Counted from the stretch's first letter, positions 50,026-60,540 are shown. The stretch: 64,000 bases of DNA from Apostichopus japonicus (GCF_037975245.1 NC_092579.1:31837166-31901165); one strand, 5' to 3'. Made by a program: numbers and translations. The notes: generated from the sequence alone by a model not told the origin.

Positions 50026-51222
50026 TTCTCGCTCTGCTGAGATTAGGAATAAATGATTTCTTCTTTAGTCTGATAGTTTGAAAGCCGTCTTCGTCTAGGG
50101 ATATTTGCCTTTTGTGGGGTTGGATGTTTCCCCCTTGTGTGCTTGCCCCCTCCATCTGCTGAGATCCAGTCTCCGGTTGTGTTCTCCGTTGTTCTACTAC
50201 TTTTTGTGTTGGCAATGTCGTCTTTTGTTCAGTTCGCTGTTGTTGGTGGGTTTTCTTTAACTCCTGGTTAGGATTACTCGGGTGTCTGGATTTCGCATTA
50301 TTGTTCTTCTTTGCTGTTGAATCCGTGTTTTGTTCGGATTTCTGTGCCCTGACCTCGTGAATAGCGCGTGATCGTCCTGTTCAACCGACCCAGTGACTTA
50401 TCCCTCAGACTGATATTGTGTTTCGTTTTCATGTGTATCTAGGGTCGAGCCAGTGTCTGTGTTGTCATGGCGATACTCTTCAAACGTTCTTGGCATTTAA
50501 AGCATCTGACCTTTGGGCAATTAGCTTCCCGGTGCCCTTGGACATCGCAAACTTAACATTTGTAGTTAGGACAGTTTCTCCTGATGTGATCGCTTTCCAA
50601 ACACAAATTGCATACTTTAGTTTGACCATTGTGCGTTAAGTTCATATTAATCCCGTTAATTCTAATTGCGTAAGGCAAGCTCTTGTGTTCTTCAGGTAGT
50701 TTTAACTGTACATATCGTATTCCGTTCCCGATATTTGGGAATCTGGGGAAGGTCTTTCCTTTCCATTCGCCTCTTATTTTACACCCATACTCACAAAGTT
50801 TTCCTGTTAGATCTTCGCCCTGTATGAATGAAGGTACTCCGAAAACACTAACAGTTAGGAACGTTCTGTTGACACCAGTAGAAACTGATTCCCATTCATG
50901 AGGAGTCCACTGTCCAAAATACAGTAAGATCAGCTTGTTCCTTTGCTTTTAATGTGATAATCCAGCATCCTAAAGATTTCACACAACTTGCAATTCCATC
51001 TCTACCAACATCATTCATGATAGCATACAAAATCTCAGTATCTTTATATGAACTGTCGGCAACTCTGATGCTACACTCCTTTAATTTCTCCACTGTCGCA
51101 GAATCCATACTAACAATCTTGTAGGCTAACGAACGTCGCAGGACGTCGTTGCCGAGATCTCCAGCAGAAAAAGTATTCCAAAATTGGAACAAAATAAAAT
51201 TTTCTGCTAAATGTTGTCTCAA
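49990..51222 (-). pseudogene. LINE ORF1 (nucleic-acid-binding protein with zinc knuckles)
   Basis: The minus strand begins with MRQHLAENFILFQFWNTFS and a roughly 100-residue segment typical of an ORF1 N-terminal region. After frame breaks, two CCHC knuckles are readable near 50600-50500: CNLCLESDHIRRNC and, with a TAA replacing the residue after the first Cys, a pattern ending VCDVQGHREANC. A further CFKC follows. The C-terminal part, with ISLDEDGFQTIRLKKKS, lies at 49982-50215. ORF1 proteins of this kind bind the element RNA. The stop and shifts show that this one is inactive. Confidence 0.7.
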
Positions 51223-51339
51223 TTAGTGTCTCAAATAATACAATTTGCAAGATGTAGTGAAAACCACACTCTATTTAACCTCGGAGATCATTAGAGAGTA
51301 GAATATATAAGAGCTCCTCAAGGAACAGTGTCAACAGGT

Positions 51340-51379
51340 TGACGGTTGGTTATCCAATAACGGTTGGTTATCCAATTTT
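51340..51379. repeat. Short tandem duplication of 20 bp
   Basis: acggttggttatccaat occurs twice in direct succession, just before the minisatellite. Confidence 0.85.
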
Positions 51380-51451
51380 TTGATTTAATGAAGTCAGACC
51401 AACTTAAAATTGATCTCAAGGATTGGGCTTTTTGATAGGTCTATTTATATG

Positions 51452-51735
51452 TAGAGATATGCACTAGTTAATTGCAATTTCAGCCCTCCAAACTAGTGTA
51501 GGGATATGCACTAGTTAATTGCAATTTCAGCACTCCAAACTAGTTATAGGGATATGCAATAGTTTATTTGCAATTTCAGCGCTCCAAACTAGTGTAGGGA
51601 TATGCACTAGTTTATTTGCAATTTCAGCCCTCCAAACTAGTGTAGGGATATGCATTAATTTATTTGCAATGTGACCCTTCAAACTGGTGTAGGGATATGC
51701 ACTAGTTTATTTGCAATTTCAGCCTTCAAAACTCC
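51452..51735. repeat. Minisatellite, about 48-bp unit, six copies
   Basis: Six diverged copies of gtagggatatgcactagttt followed by atttgcaatttcagccctcc and aaactagt. Copies differ by single substitutions and small indels (ttaattgc versus tttatttgc). Confidence 0.93.
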
Positions 51736-51954
51736 AGGAAGTTGCGGGTAAGGAACCTGAAAAAGTTTGTGGTCAGGACCATTGACAATGTAGTTTATAC
51801 ACGAAACCTAAGATTTATGTATATATCCCCAAAAATTTGTTATTTTTAATTAACTTTCCCTGCGTCAGTTTATCATCAAAAGCTCTATGAGGTAATAACA
51901 TGTTTCATTTGTAACTTTTCTAAGATTTTGACTGATATGATGCTTTTTTTGTAG

Positions 51955-52035
51955 TTTGACGTGAAGTTAGGTGTTGCAGAAAATGTACGTTTGCAGTGTA
52001 TGCTGAGGGCAGCTATGGAGACCAGGTACAATCAG
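51955..52035 (+). other. Candidate orphan exon of 81 bp
   Basis: A cttttttttgtag acceptor and a CAG/GTAAGT donor bound 27 open codons in phase 0, reading FDVKLGVAENVRLQCMLRAA then METRYNQ. Splice sites are strong and the length is a multiple of three. I do not recognise the family, and it does not match adducin as I know it. It may belong to a gene upstream of the adducin exons on the same strand. Confidence 0.4.
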
Positions 52036-53300
52036 GTAAGTTTGTTCCTCACTTTTTAAAGATCTTAGGTCCAAGCATGTATTATATTATGTGATATGCC
52101 TGCTACTACTGTACTAGATCCAATAATTATTTCAGTATGTGACAGAAGACGTTACAAGTATTCATATTTGCTTGCATTTCATTTTTATGTTGTAGGTGAT
52201 TTCTGTTGGTAGACAGCATAAGGCTAGATAGGTTGTACATATTCTGCAGTATTTGCCAGTACGCCCTCAGTTTTATCACAAGTTTTTGTAGTATAAGATG
52301 GCCGTGTCCATGTGTATGATAAAGGTAACTGTTGTGTTCATATTGTTGTTGGCGTTGGTACATAATAGTATTCCATGGCATTGGGATTAGTTGGTCATAT
52401 GCACACTTAGAGTTGTAATAAATAAGCTGTATTGATTCCCTTTATCATCTATTGACAAAGCAAATATTTTTTTAGATAGTTATGGATTTTGGACAAATTT
52501 AAGATTTTATATCTTATTTTTTTTTATCATATGTCGGTTATAGCCATGATTTTTAGAATAGAAGGTTAATTTTTGACATGAGAAGCATTGTGGGTTGCAT
52601 GGCATAAGCATTTAAAAGAGCCTTCTACTCCTTAATATTAAAGAAGCCATTCACTCTTTAATATTTTCTGAGCATTAAAGGAGTGTTCCAACATTTAAAA
52701 GCTAGTTTATGATTTTATCAAGCATTGTTTATTACACATTTGTTTTCCTTTTCCTCCTATTTTTTGATGTAGAGCTTGCTAGTGGGGAACAAAATACCAG
52801 CGCTTAAAGAGAAAAACTGAGTTCTGCCTTCCCTTGCCATACTATATCTCCCCCCCCCCCCCCTTTGGATGTCGCAACCAGACTCCTCTAACCACCCAAT
52901 CCTTTACATATAAACAATGTCCAATCAATTGCCAGGTAGTGTTTATAGAGTTATAGAACAACAGTGTTTGTTTCAATTATCTAGGAGACTTCTCTGCATA
53001 TGCTGGTCTTCTCTACTGCTTTCAAATGCTAGCTAATGGCTAACTTGATCAATTGTCTTTCTTGATATAGTTTTGCCTTCTTTTGTGTAATCTAATTAAT
53101 TAAGTCACTCACTGTTTTATTTAAAGGCAAAAATGAACTAAGGGATTTTTTTTGGATCAACAGATAACTTCTGGAGATGAGTGGAATAACCCCAATGTTG
53201 GATGCTTCTCGGCCAAAAGATGTTTTTCTCATCAACTTCAAAGCAGTTGCTACATATTGATAGATAGTGTTCAAAGTTAAAAGTCTGCGAAAGCAATAGT
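52036..53300. other. No feature recognised apart from a C run
   Basis: AT-rich DNA with a run of about 14 C at 52849-52863 and short ttaatatt-type repeats near 52620-52690. Minus-strand open frames at 53092-53332 show no family motifs. Confidence 0.5.
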
Positions 53301-53363
53301 AATAATAAATCCACACCATGTACTAAATGCATTTAACATGTGCACACTTCGGCAGCCGCTGCT
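53301..53363 (+). pseudogene. Adducin exon fragment with in-frame stop (end of the HVHT exon)
   Basis: The plus strand reads KSTPCTKCI, a TAA stop at 53334-53336, then HVHTSAAAA ending at 53363 before a GTGAGT donor. In animal adducins the matching stretch is K-C-V-V-H-I-H-T-P-A-G-A-A followed by V-S-x-M-K-C-G. The next exon here begins VSTMKCG, so junction and phase agree exactly. HVH corresponds to two zinc-ligand histidines of class II aldolases, whose fold the adducin head shares. The start of the exon is unclear and the residues before KC are poorly conserved. Confidence 0.55.
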
Positions 53364-53542
53364 GTGAGTATCCACCTTTATAATTACTTTCATGATTCTT
53401 AGAGCAGGTTCCTTTTTTCTTTACTTGGATTTTGATCATTTTGTTTAACATCTTTAGCTTGACTTGTCACATTTCGATTTGTTTTGATTAATACCCAGTT
53501 GGCTTTATAAATTTGCTGACCACAAAAAAAAAAAAAACTACC

Positions 53543-53690
53543 TTAAAAGCAATGATGTCATAGATTATGGAGGATTTTTAAATGTTCTTTGAATATTCAA
53601 TATGTTTGCCTAGCATTACCCTTCCTGCAAGTTGTTGACCAAAGCAAATCTTTAAAAGCAAAGATGTCATAGAATATGGAGGATTTTGAA
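53543..53690. repeat. Short direct duplication ahead of an adducin exon
   Basis: ttaaaagcaatgatgtcata followed by gattatggaggattttt (53543-53580) recurs as ttaaaagcaaagatgtcata followed by gaatatggaggatttt (53651-53688), an offset of about 108 bp within the intron. Confidence 0.8.
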
Positions 53691-53713
53691 TTTTTTGCTT
53701 TGAATCTTGACAG

Positions 53714-53942
53714 GTCTCAACTATGAAGTGTGGCCTTTTGTCGATGAGTCAAGAAGCCTTGATTTGTGGTGAGATCTCTACACTATGACTACACGGGGAT
53801 CGTGGTCGAGGAGGAACAGGAGGATCAAATCATCAAAAACAAGATCCTATTCTTGCATAACCATGGTATCGTCTGCTGTGGTGGGTCCATAGAGGAGGCG
53901 TACTTCCTATCCCTCAACTGTGTAGCAGCATGCGAGATACAG
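53714..53942 (+). CDS. Adducin homologue, aldolase-II-like head exon (frameshifted)
   Basis: The exon follows a ttgacag acceptor and ends CAG/GTAAAG. It reads VSTMKCGLLSMSQEALICGE IS, then one extra base near 53780, then HYDYTGIVVEEEQEDQIIKN, KILFLHNHGIVCCGGS and IEEAYFLSLNCVAACEIQ. Vertebrate adducins have a collinear stretch with G-E-V-A-Y-H-D-Y-H-G, L-I-L-R-N-H-G and A-C-E-I-Q-V. The His of NHG matches a third zinc ligand of class II aldolases. Adducin caps actin filaments and recruits spectrin at the membrane skeleton. Compared with vertebrates about five residues are missing between KN and the L-F-L-H-N-H-G strand. The single-base shift gives a premature TGA unless it is a sequence error. 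No gene symbol is assigned because the subtype cannot be told. Confidence 0.85.
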
Positions 53943-54881
53943 GTAAAGAATTAGCTGGACTTGGTCCAACGTGGTCGGATTGCTTGTAAAACTTAGCAGT
54001 GTGAGGCCAAATGTTCTCTGGTTATATTACAGTTTGTTCATTCTCCTCCATTTCAGAATATTTTCGAGACCTGTGAAATTTACAGAGTTTTCCTTTTTTA
54101 AGCTGTTTTCTAAAGAGCCGGGAATGGGGTAAGGGGGTTGAGGGATGAAAATGGACAAGATTAGTCAACTCCAAACACAAAGTAAATGGTATGGATTGAG
54201 TTAATCTTTGTTATGACCCTCTCCTCTGAGAAAAGTTATCTGAAATTTTCAAACTGTTTCCAAACAATATAATCAATTTGGAATTTTTATTGTCTTGGGA
54301 ATGATTGTATCTCCTAGCCTACACGGAACTTGATTTTGCCATTAGCGTAGTCTACTTCTGTATCAATATGTAGTCATTACACTCTTCTAACTCTCTCCAC
54401 CTCTGAAGATTCTGCTTCTGTACAAACTTTTGTTTGCTTTTCTCCGAGTCAAACTAGGCTCTGAGTAACAGCAGAAAGTCACCTGCAATAGCAAAGCCTG
54501 CTCCATGAAACGAAAAGAACAGCGGTTGAAGAAGTATGTTTGACTGGAATAATTGCTAGTCTTGATGCGACTTGCCGACTCCAAATCGGATTTATGGATT
54601 TAGATGAAGGCATAGTAGGGAGATGTTTGCTTTCTAACATGTATGGGCACTAATAATGTTGACATTCATCGATAAAATTCCCATAATATTCTTTTTGATG
54701 TCTGACCCCAAGGGCAAGGTTACCCACCTGGGAGATGTGTTTCATTATTGACCTTGGAATCCAGGGTCTTTTGGCTACTGTAAATCCTTAGAAAAGCTAC
54801 CAGTTGAAACTGTGGGAAAAATCTCACTTAGAGATCTTTTATGAAAGTCATAATTGAGTTTTCTATTTGTTTGTCTTGAAG

Positions 54882-54906
54882 GTTCAGCAACACACTTTAC
54901 TAGTGG
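54882..54906 (+). CDS. Candidate adducin micro-exon, 25 nt
   Basis: After tgtcttgaag, 25 bases encode VQQHTLLV plus one base of a split Gly codon, followed by GTTGGG. Joined to the exons on either side it gives ACEIQ-VQQHTLLV-GLDN, the same length as vertebrate A-C-E-I-Q-V-R-T-L-A-S-A-G-G-P-D-N. The phases fit on both sides (0 in, 1 out). The donor is weak. Without it the flanking exons cannot be joined in frame. Confidence 0.45.
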
Positions 54907-54909
54907 GTT

Positions 54910-55139
54910 GGGATTACAAGTGGTGGGGGAAGTGGGGGGTGTTGATGGGCAGGAATGGGAGTACTTGGTCCTCTCTTCTCCCTGCAGCATCAAGAGCTGG
55001 TTGTCTGGGTTTTGTCAACCTACAATTTTATCAATCGGTGTGTGTGTGGTTTTTTTTGTCGAGTCTGGGTAACAAATAATGGTCGTTACAAAGCGGATTA
55101 TCTGCTTTCTAATAAAGCCACCCTTACCTTACACAAATA
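54910..55139. other. Intron, nothing recognised
   Basis: G-rich start, no repeat or exon candidate seen. Confidence 0.4.
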
Positions 55140-55560
55140 TATTCGATAAGTATTCAAAAAGTATTCAAAGATTTCCTCAGTATTCAGAAAATTTACCATA
55201 TAACACACAGTACAAAATAAGTATTCCAATACTAATATGAATAACTATAAGCCTTCCTCAGAGCCAAAATATGTAAATGAGTGAAGTATTCGAATACCTG
55301 TTAGGTATTCAAATAGGTATTCAAATAGGTATTCGAATAGGTATTCGAGTAGATTTGGAATAGCTATTTGAATACTTAGCTCATTTACATATAAGTATTC
55401 GCTCATTTAAATAATTTGGCTCTGACGAATACTTATAGTTACTCGAATACTTATTCGCTAGTATTCGAATACTTGTATGCTAATTAGTTATTTTATGAAG
55501 GCTTAACAGGTTTCTGAATACTTACTCAAATACTTATTGAATACTTGTATGCTAATCAGT
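55140..55560. mobile_element. Foldback element rich in TATTCGAATA palindromes
   Basis: AACTATAAG at 55243 and CTTATAGTT ending at 55440 are the outer limits of an imperfect inverted repeat. Its arms share CAGAGCCAAA, TAAATGAG and GTATTC motifs. Inside and around it ggtattcaaata, gtattcgaatac and close relatives recur more than fifteen times in both orientations. There is no coding capacity. This fits a foldback MITE or a palindromic minisatellite in an adducin intron. Confidence 0.7.
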
Positions 55561-58044
55561 TCCAAGTAAGGAGAGTTAGGAATTTGGCCAGCTTGTTGTC
55601 CTAGTTATTGATTAAAACTCTCCAAACAAATAATGAGAATAACCAGAATTCTGAAGTCTCCTTTTTTATGCAACAACTATAAAATTACAAAACAAAACAA
55701 AAATAAAATACAGCTTCTTCAATTTCATGTATCTTTCTTGTAGCATTCATGCACTTGTATGCAAACCGTTTGTTCATCTCTTGTGGCTGTGGCTCTGTCC
55801 ACTGGTTTCTGCCACACGTACTGTGAATGTACTCTGAACATAAAACAAATAGAAATAATTAATAATGATAGGGCACAAATATACATTGGCACAATAACCA
55901 CCCACCAGAAACGGAAAATATAATATATAATATTCAGTGCATAATGGACGTCGCAACGCGAGGGAGAGATGGGTGGCTTTAGACCCCACTTTTTTTGCAA
56001 GCAAGCATGTTTACACATGTCTTACAACATGTCACAAAGTTTATATATAACCTTACTAGCCCTCCCCCCCTGTAATAATTATTAAAATGATAAAAAATTT
56101 GGCCATTGCATATAACCACATATGAAAAACAGAAATGTAATCACATTAAACCCTGCATGCCCAACACTCAAATGTTTTGCATTTTTATAACGCTATTTCA
56201 ATGGTAAGTAAAATCTCTGTAGTACGGTAAGAGAAACGTCAGACTTGAACGTGAAGTTTGACTAGGTAAAACTAGGAAACTAATCCAAGTACTGAATGTC
56301 CAAATAATTACCAAACATAGGTATTGCCCCATGCACCCATAAGAATAAGCTTAACTGTAGTAACCTTATAAGTTTAGGCCTAAACAAGAAATATTCTACA
56401 CATGTAGCCTTGTCTTATTTTAATTTGATTATTAATTTTATTAACTGCAAATATGCTGTTTATCGTTGCACAAGACAGGATAAAATTAGAAGTTGATCTT
56501 GGTTATTGTGCCACTGTCAGAAAGTTTCATATGATTACACATAGAAATGAAACAGAAAAAAGGTCAACATACCACTTATTTTGATGATTTTTCTAGAATA
56601 CGGCCGCTTTCCTCTCCACTTTATCAAGCAGACTGCATTTTCAGTTGCATTTTCTTTGTCCATCACCGACTCTGTACTAACTTGTTGATCTTTCATCCAA
56701 TAAATAACACATTTTTTAGGCTTGGTCTTCTTCGATGGGTCAACAATATTTTCCATATTCTTGGATAACTGCAGCAAGTTCTGAACATCCATTATTGGAT
56801 ATTTAGGCCTAGGCCTATCGCTGTGGGATAAAATTTATTTTCTTCCAAGTTTCAGTCTAATGTTAATAAAGTTCAGTCGGGCTGCAAGGACTGGAACAAA
56901 TTTAGTCCGACTCAAAAACTGAAACATTTATTTCTGCGAACTCAAATTCAATCTGCTAATAAAAGTTGAATAAAATTCAAGAGGAATAAATATCTGTTCA
57001 AAAGGGAGTATTAAGCACAGAATACTAAAACAGTAAGTCTATGAATATGATCGATGAGATTTTGGAAAGGCTTCAGTTTTCAATCCTCCGCGGTATATTC
57101 AAATACTGCCGTGCCTGTGCACTTCACCTTGGCCAGAAAGCGTATTATAAATACTAATGTGATGACACTAACATCATGAAAGGAAAGCTGGGATGCTCCT
57201 GAGGGTCTTTGTAAGTTTGATGAGCTCAGCTTGTGCCCGCAGGCGTCCACAGGATTCTGTATCAAATCGTTTGGAGAAGAGGCTTATAAACACAAACATC
57301 CGTTTTCCTGATAGTGTTACAATGCTTCTATTGTACCTCATACATATTGTACATAATGCTTTTGCCTGTTTGCTATCAAGGTGCTTTGCAGAATCCAGGC
57401 ATTGGTTATATCCACCATAGAGAAGTTGACATCTTTTTGTTCATTAAAGAGCAAATAATCAAATAGCCAAGTTTGGTCCAGTTTTGTTGACAGACAAAAC
57501 AATTTTGTTGGATAGGAACAAATAAAGTATTATTGCCCAGACAGACAGTTGGCTCAAATATTTGCCTGTTGAAGGAGAAGTGCATTTCTGTGCTTGTTCT
57601 GTAATGGCAGTATTTAGCTCTTTTGTCCCTTGACAGAGAGATGGAAGACAAAATGCTTCAATTGAGAAGGATTCAAAGGTTTCATCAAAAGGACGAAATT
57701 TCAAACCAGATTTAAGCTAAAAACGACTCTTTAGTGGGTCTTGTATTTTTGAAGCATAAATGCCAAACGGATGGTTTCTTCGGCAAATCATGTACGATTT
57801 TGTCGTCCTCTTATATGAAATTGTTGAGTTTCATTCTTCGGATGGCATATACAAGATGACAAATATAAGAATCTCCTTAGTAGTGTTAGGACCAGCAGAG
57901 CAAAGTCGGCAACGAGAAACGACAAAGGAGGAATAAGAGAGATTAAAAGAGTCGCTCGTAAGACTTGTGTTCGATAATGTAGCAACAAACTGCATTCAAA
58001 CGCTTTACCGTATGCTAATTATTCGTGACATATACATGCCGTAG
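55561..58044. other. Long adducin intron, no further feature recognised
   Basis: AT-rich DNA. Open frames on both strands are short and show no family motifs. A cluster of taggcctaggcct lies near 56805. Confidence 0.5.
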
Positions 58045-58196
58045 GCCTGGATAATGTCATCCACCTACCGGATGAAGTCAGAGACAAGGTCGGCGAAGCA
58101 ACTGCCAAGGACGCAGGTGGGGTCAGTGAGACAGGACACAAACTGAAGGTCGGTAAACTGGAGTTTGAAGCCATGATGAGACATTTGGACAATATG
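58045..58196 (+). CDS. Adducin homologue, linker exon before the neck
   Basis: The exon follows a gccgtag acceptor with a poor pyrimidine tract and ends ATG/GTAAGA. It encodes (G)LDNVIHLPDEVRDKVGE, ATAKDAGGVSETGHK and LKVGKLEFEAMMRHLDNM. The last part matches the strongly conserved adducin stretch W-x-I-G-E-x-E-F-E-A-L-M-R-M-L-D-N-L. It enters in phase 1 and leaves in phase 0, fitting the micro-exon upstream and the GYITG exon downstream. The frame is intact throughout. The sequence between GLDN and KVGKLEF is variable in the family and shows no special motif here. Confidence 0.85.
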
Positions 58197-58563
58197 GTAA
58201 GATTTCAAAATGCAAAAATTCCAACTCACTTGGCCTGCAACGTCTGTGCAGCAGACCAACTAGCCTTATTTGCATTTAAAGATCTGGGCAAACATAGCTA
58301 GCATTTACTATGCTAATTGCCAACCGATGGCGTCGCTAGTTAACGTATGAGGTTTTTGATCATATGTGTACCAAGCTAATACGCTTTATTAAGTGAGATA
58401 ATTCAGTGAGAAGTGAGTTGTAGGAAGTCAGTGTGGATAAGCAGGTAGCTTCGTTCAGTCAAAGTAAACAGCTGTGACGTATCAGGATGGTTGGATACAC
58501 CATTCGATTTGATTTGTGTCTTACTTGAAACTCTAATTGTTACAGCTTGATACTCTCTTAGAT

Positions 58564-58568
<5 letters not shown>

Positions 58569-58640
<72 letters not shown>
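58569..58640. repeat. (TA)n microsatellite in intron
   Basis: About 70 bp of TA dinucleotides with one G and one extra A, between two adducin exons. Confidence 0.95.
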
Positions 58641-58641
<1 letters not shown>

Positions 58642-59052
58642 TATAGTATTGGCAAGCTCTTGACTTAATAATCAGAATGGTTTCATACGCTATTGAACAT
58701 AATCGATACTTTATCGGTTTGGGGAACTTCATGAAGCTCCCCCATGTGATCTGTTGCACACCCCACCCATTTTGAAACTATTTTCAAGATCACCTGCATC
58801 CAAAATTGTGCAATATTTCATGGAAATGGCATAGAAACGGAATGTTCCAATTAGTTTGTCCTGAATGCACCAAAGACAGCGAATGTGTGAGATTTTCAAA
58901 GAGATACTTGTGGAAGACTTGATATGTAATCATTTCATAAGTAAAACAGCAAAGATGGAGGAATGTTGTGCTGCTGATGTTAGATGTAAGAGTGACTTAG
59001 ATCTGCAACCAGCACAAAAATTTGATCACAGGAACTTTTTAATTTGTTACAG

Positions 59053-59361
59053 GGTTACATAACAGGCAACGTGTACGGCCAGCCGTTTGTGAGACACGAA
59101 CTGAAGCCCAAGAGCGACGTCGCCTACCCAGCCGCCTCCACCAACTTCATCTACATCTACGACAACAAATTTGAGAAGAGCAGATACGAGTCACCGATCA
59201 AGATGTTGAACAGGAGGCAGGCAGAGGAGAAGACGAAATGGCTGAACACGCCAAACACATACTCCAAGGTGAAGGTAGCCCAAGAGTACGCCAACTGGGG
59301 AGAGGAAGGGGAAGACGAGGGCTACAAGACAAAGATACACCTGAGTAGTAGTGACATGTAA
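59053..59361 (+). CDS. Adducin homologue, neck exon
   Basis: After a ttgttacag acceptor the frame reads GYITGNVYGQPFVRHELKPK, SDVAYPAASTNFIYIYDN, RRQAEEKTKWLNTPNTYSKV and ANWGEEGEDEGYKTK. Human adducins have G-Y-R-T-G-Y, K-S-x-V-E-x-P-A and E-K-T-R-W-L-N-T-P-N-T-Y at the same places, so identity is firm. The homologous boundary to the next exon falls after KTK (59334), but the bases there are ATACAC rather than GT. The frame instead runs on as IHLSSSDM to a TAA at 59359-59361. Codon usage here is visibly more GC-rich than in the surrounding introns. The neck links the head to the spectrin- and actin-binding tail. Confidence 0.92.
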   Translation, partial: GYITGNVYGQPFVRHELKPKSDVAYPAASTNFIYIYDNKFEKSRYESPIKMLNRRQAEEKTKWLNTPNTYSKVKVAQEYANWGEEGEDEGYKTKIHLSSSDM

Positions 59362-59783
59362 TTGGTGGTAGGCACATCATCTGTTTGACAGAATCACCCG
59401 ACACAATCCTTAATTTTGGGCAATTTGGGGACTTTGACAATTCAAGACATCAAAGAGGCACTTGCCAAGGTGATGAAAATGTTTTGATTTTAGCACTTTC
59501 CAGAAACAAAAAATATAAATCTAAAATGTCCTACAGATGGAATTATCAGAAGTTAGTCATCCTTTGTTTGTTTGCTATTTATTTAGCAAATGTTTGATCT
59601 TTTCAGAGGGAGAACAAGGATAGAAGGGTTGTTGGGGGGAGGGGGAGGCGGGATTGTCACCATTCTGGACAATGTTAGTCATCCTTTGATTGGCTGAATA
59701 AATATCTATCTATAAATATCTATCTAATGTGATCCGGGGCGGTGATTTGTTTCAAATATTGATGGGGTACATTTGCTTGGGTG

Positions 59784-60467
59784 CAGGTGCGTAGCAACTT
59801 TCATCCCCCAAATTGTTCTCGCGCTTTGTGATATTTTGTATATTACTAACTAAGCGGAGCGCCACCATCGGTTGGCAAGCAGCGTACAAGAAAATTTCTG
59901 GTTTTGATAGCCCCCAGATCACCGAAAATGGCACTTCTCAGGCTTGAAAATGACCAACCAGATGTACACTTTTGCCTGAGAACCAAGTTTTTTCCAAATA
60001 GTTTTTTTTTCCATCCATTACCTATTTTAAGATTGACACCAGTCACACATCATGTTGGACCTCATTGCATCTCCTGTGGATCATTGCTTTTGTAGGTAAT
60101 ACTACGTAACGGCCCAAAATACCCGTCAGCCCCACTTTTCAAGGTTTTAAAGCCCATTATTTGTTTAGAATTTGAATAAAAAATTCACTTCAAACATGCC
60201 CATAATGTTGCACAAAATATCATCTATGGACAACCAATATATAGAAAAAAAACCTTCAACCCCTAACAGACCTGTCAAAATTGCACGAGTAGAGGGAAGT
60301 ATGATGAAGAATGTTGGTCAGGGAAGTTTCGAAAATTCAGACACAGTTAATGATATTAAAACCTCTTATAACAGCTACTATAAAACTTCCATATCATAAA
60401 AAAAAAATACAAAAAAAAAATTGAGGGGGGGAGCGGTCTCCCCCTTCGCCCCCTGGCTACGCTCCTG
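59784..60467. mobile_element. hAT-like nonautonomous element
   Basis: CAGGTGCGTAGC at 59784-59795 is inverted as GCTACGCTCCTG at 60456-60467, so the termini CAGGTGCGTAGC and CAGGAGCGTAGC differ at one base. CAGG-x-GCGTAGC ends are typical of hAT-type elements. The interior has no transposase. No clear 8-bp target duplication is visible (cttgggtg versus cggttaga). It ends 73 bp before the next adducin exon. Confidence 0.6.
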
Positions 60468-60540
60468 CGGTTAGAAATCTTGTAGGAAACAGGCCAAATG
60501 GAAACCCAGTAACTCTTCTCTCTGGTTACATTTTTCACAG

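Larger units (their letters stand above)
46862..51240 (-). mobile_element. Nearly full-length non-LTR retrotransposon (CR1/Jockey-like), frame-disrupted
   Basis: The element runs right to left. ORF1 occupies about 51222 to 49990, ORF2 about 50000 to 47021, then a 3' UTR with a stem-loop and a terminal ATCAA-type repeat at 46862. Order and content fit a two-ORF LINE with an apurinic-type endonuclease. At least four frame breaks are visible, so the copy is not autonomous. Fragments of the same family lie at 29.5-30.3 kb. Target-site duplications could not be identified. It contributes most of the minus-strand coding potential between 46.8 and 51.3 kb. Confidence 0.85.

Noticed and set aside
54854-55149. 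Three overlapping plus-strand open frames
   Set aside because: They overlap in all three frames without coding bias. Only the 25-nt piece at 54882-54906 is supported, as an adducin micro-exon candidate.
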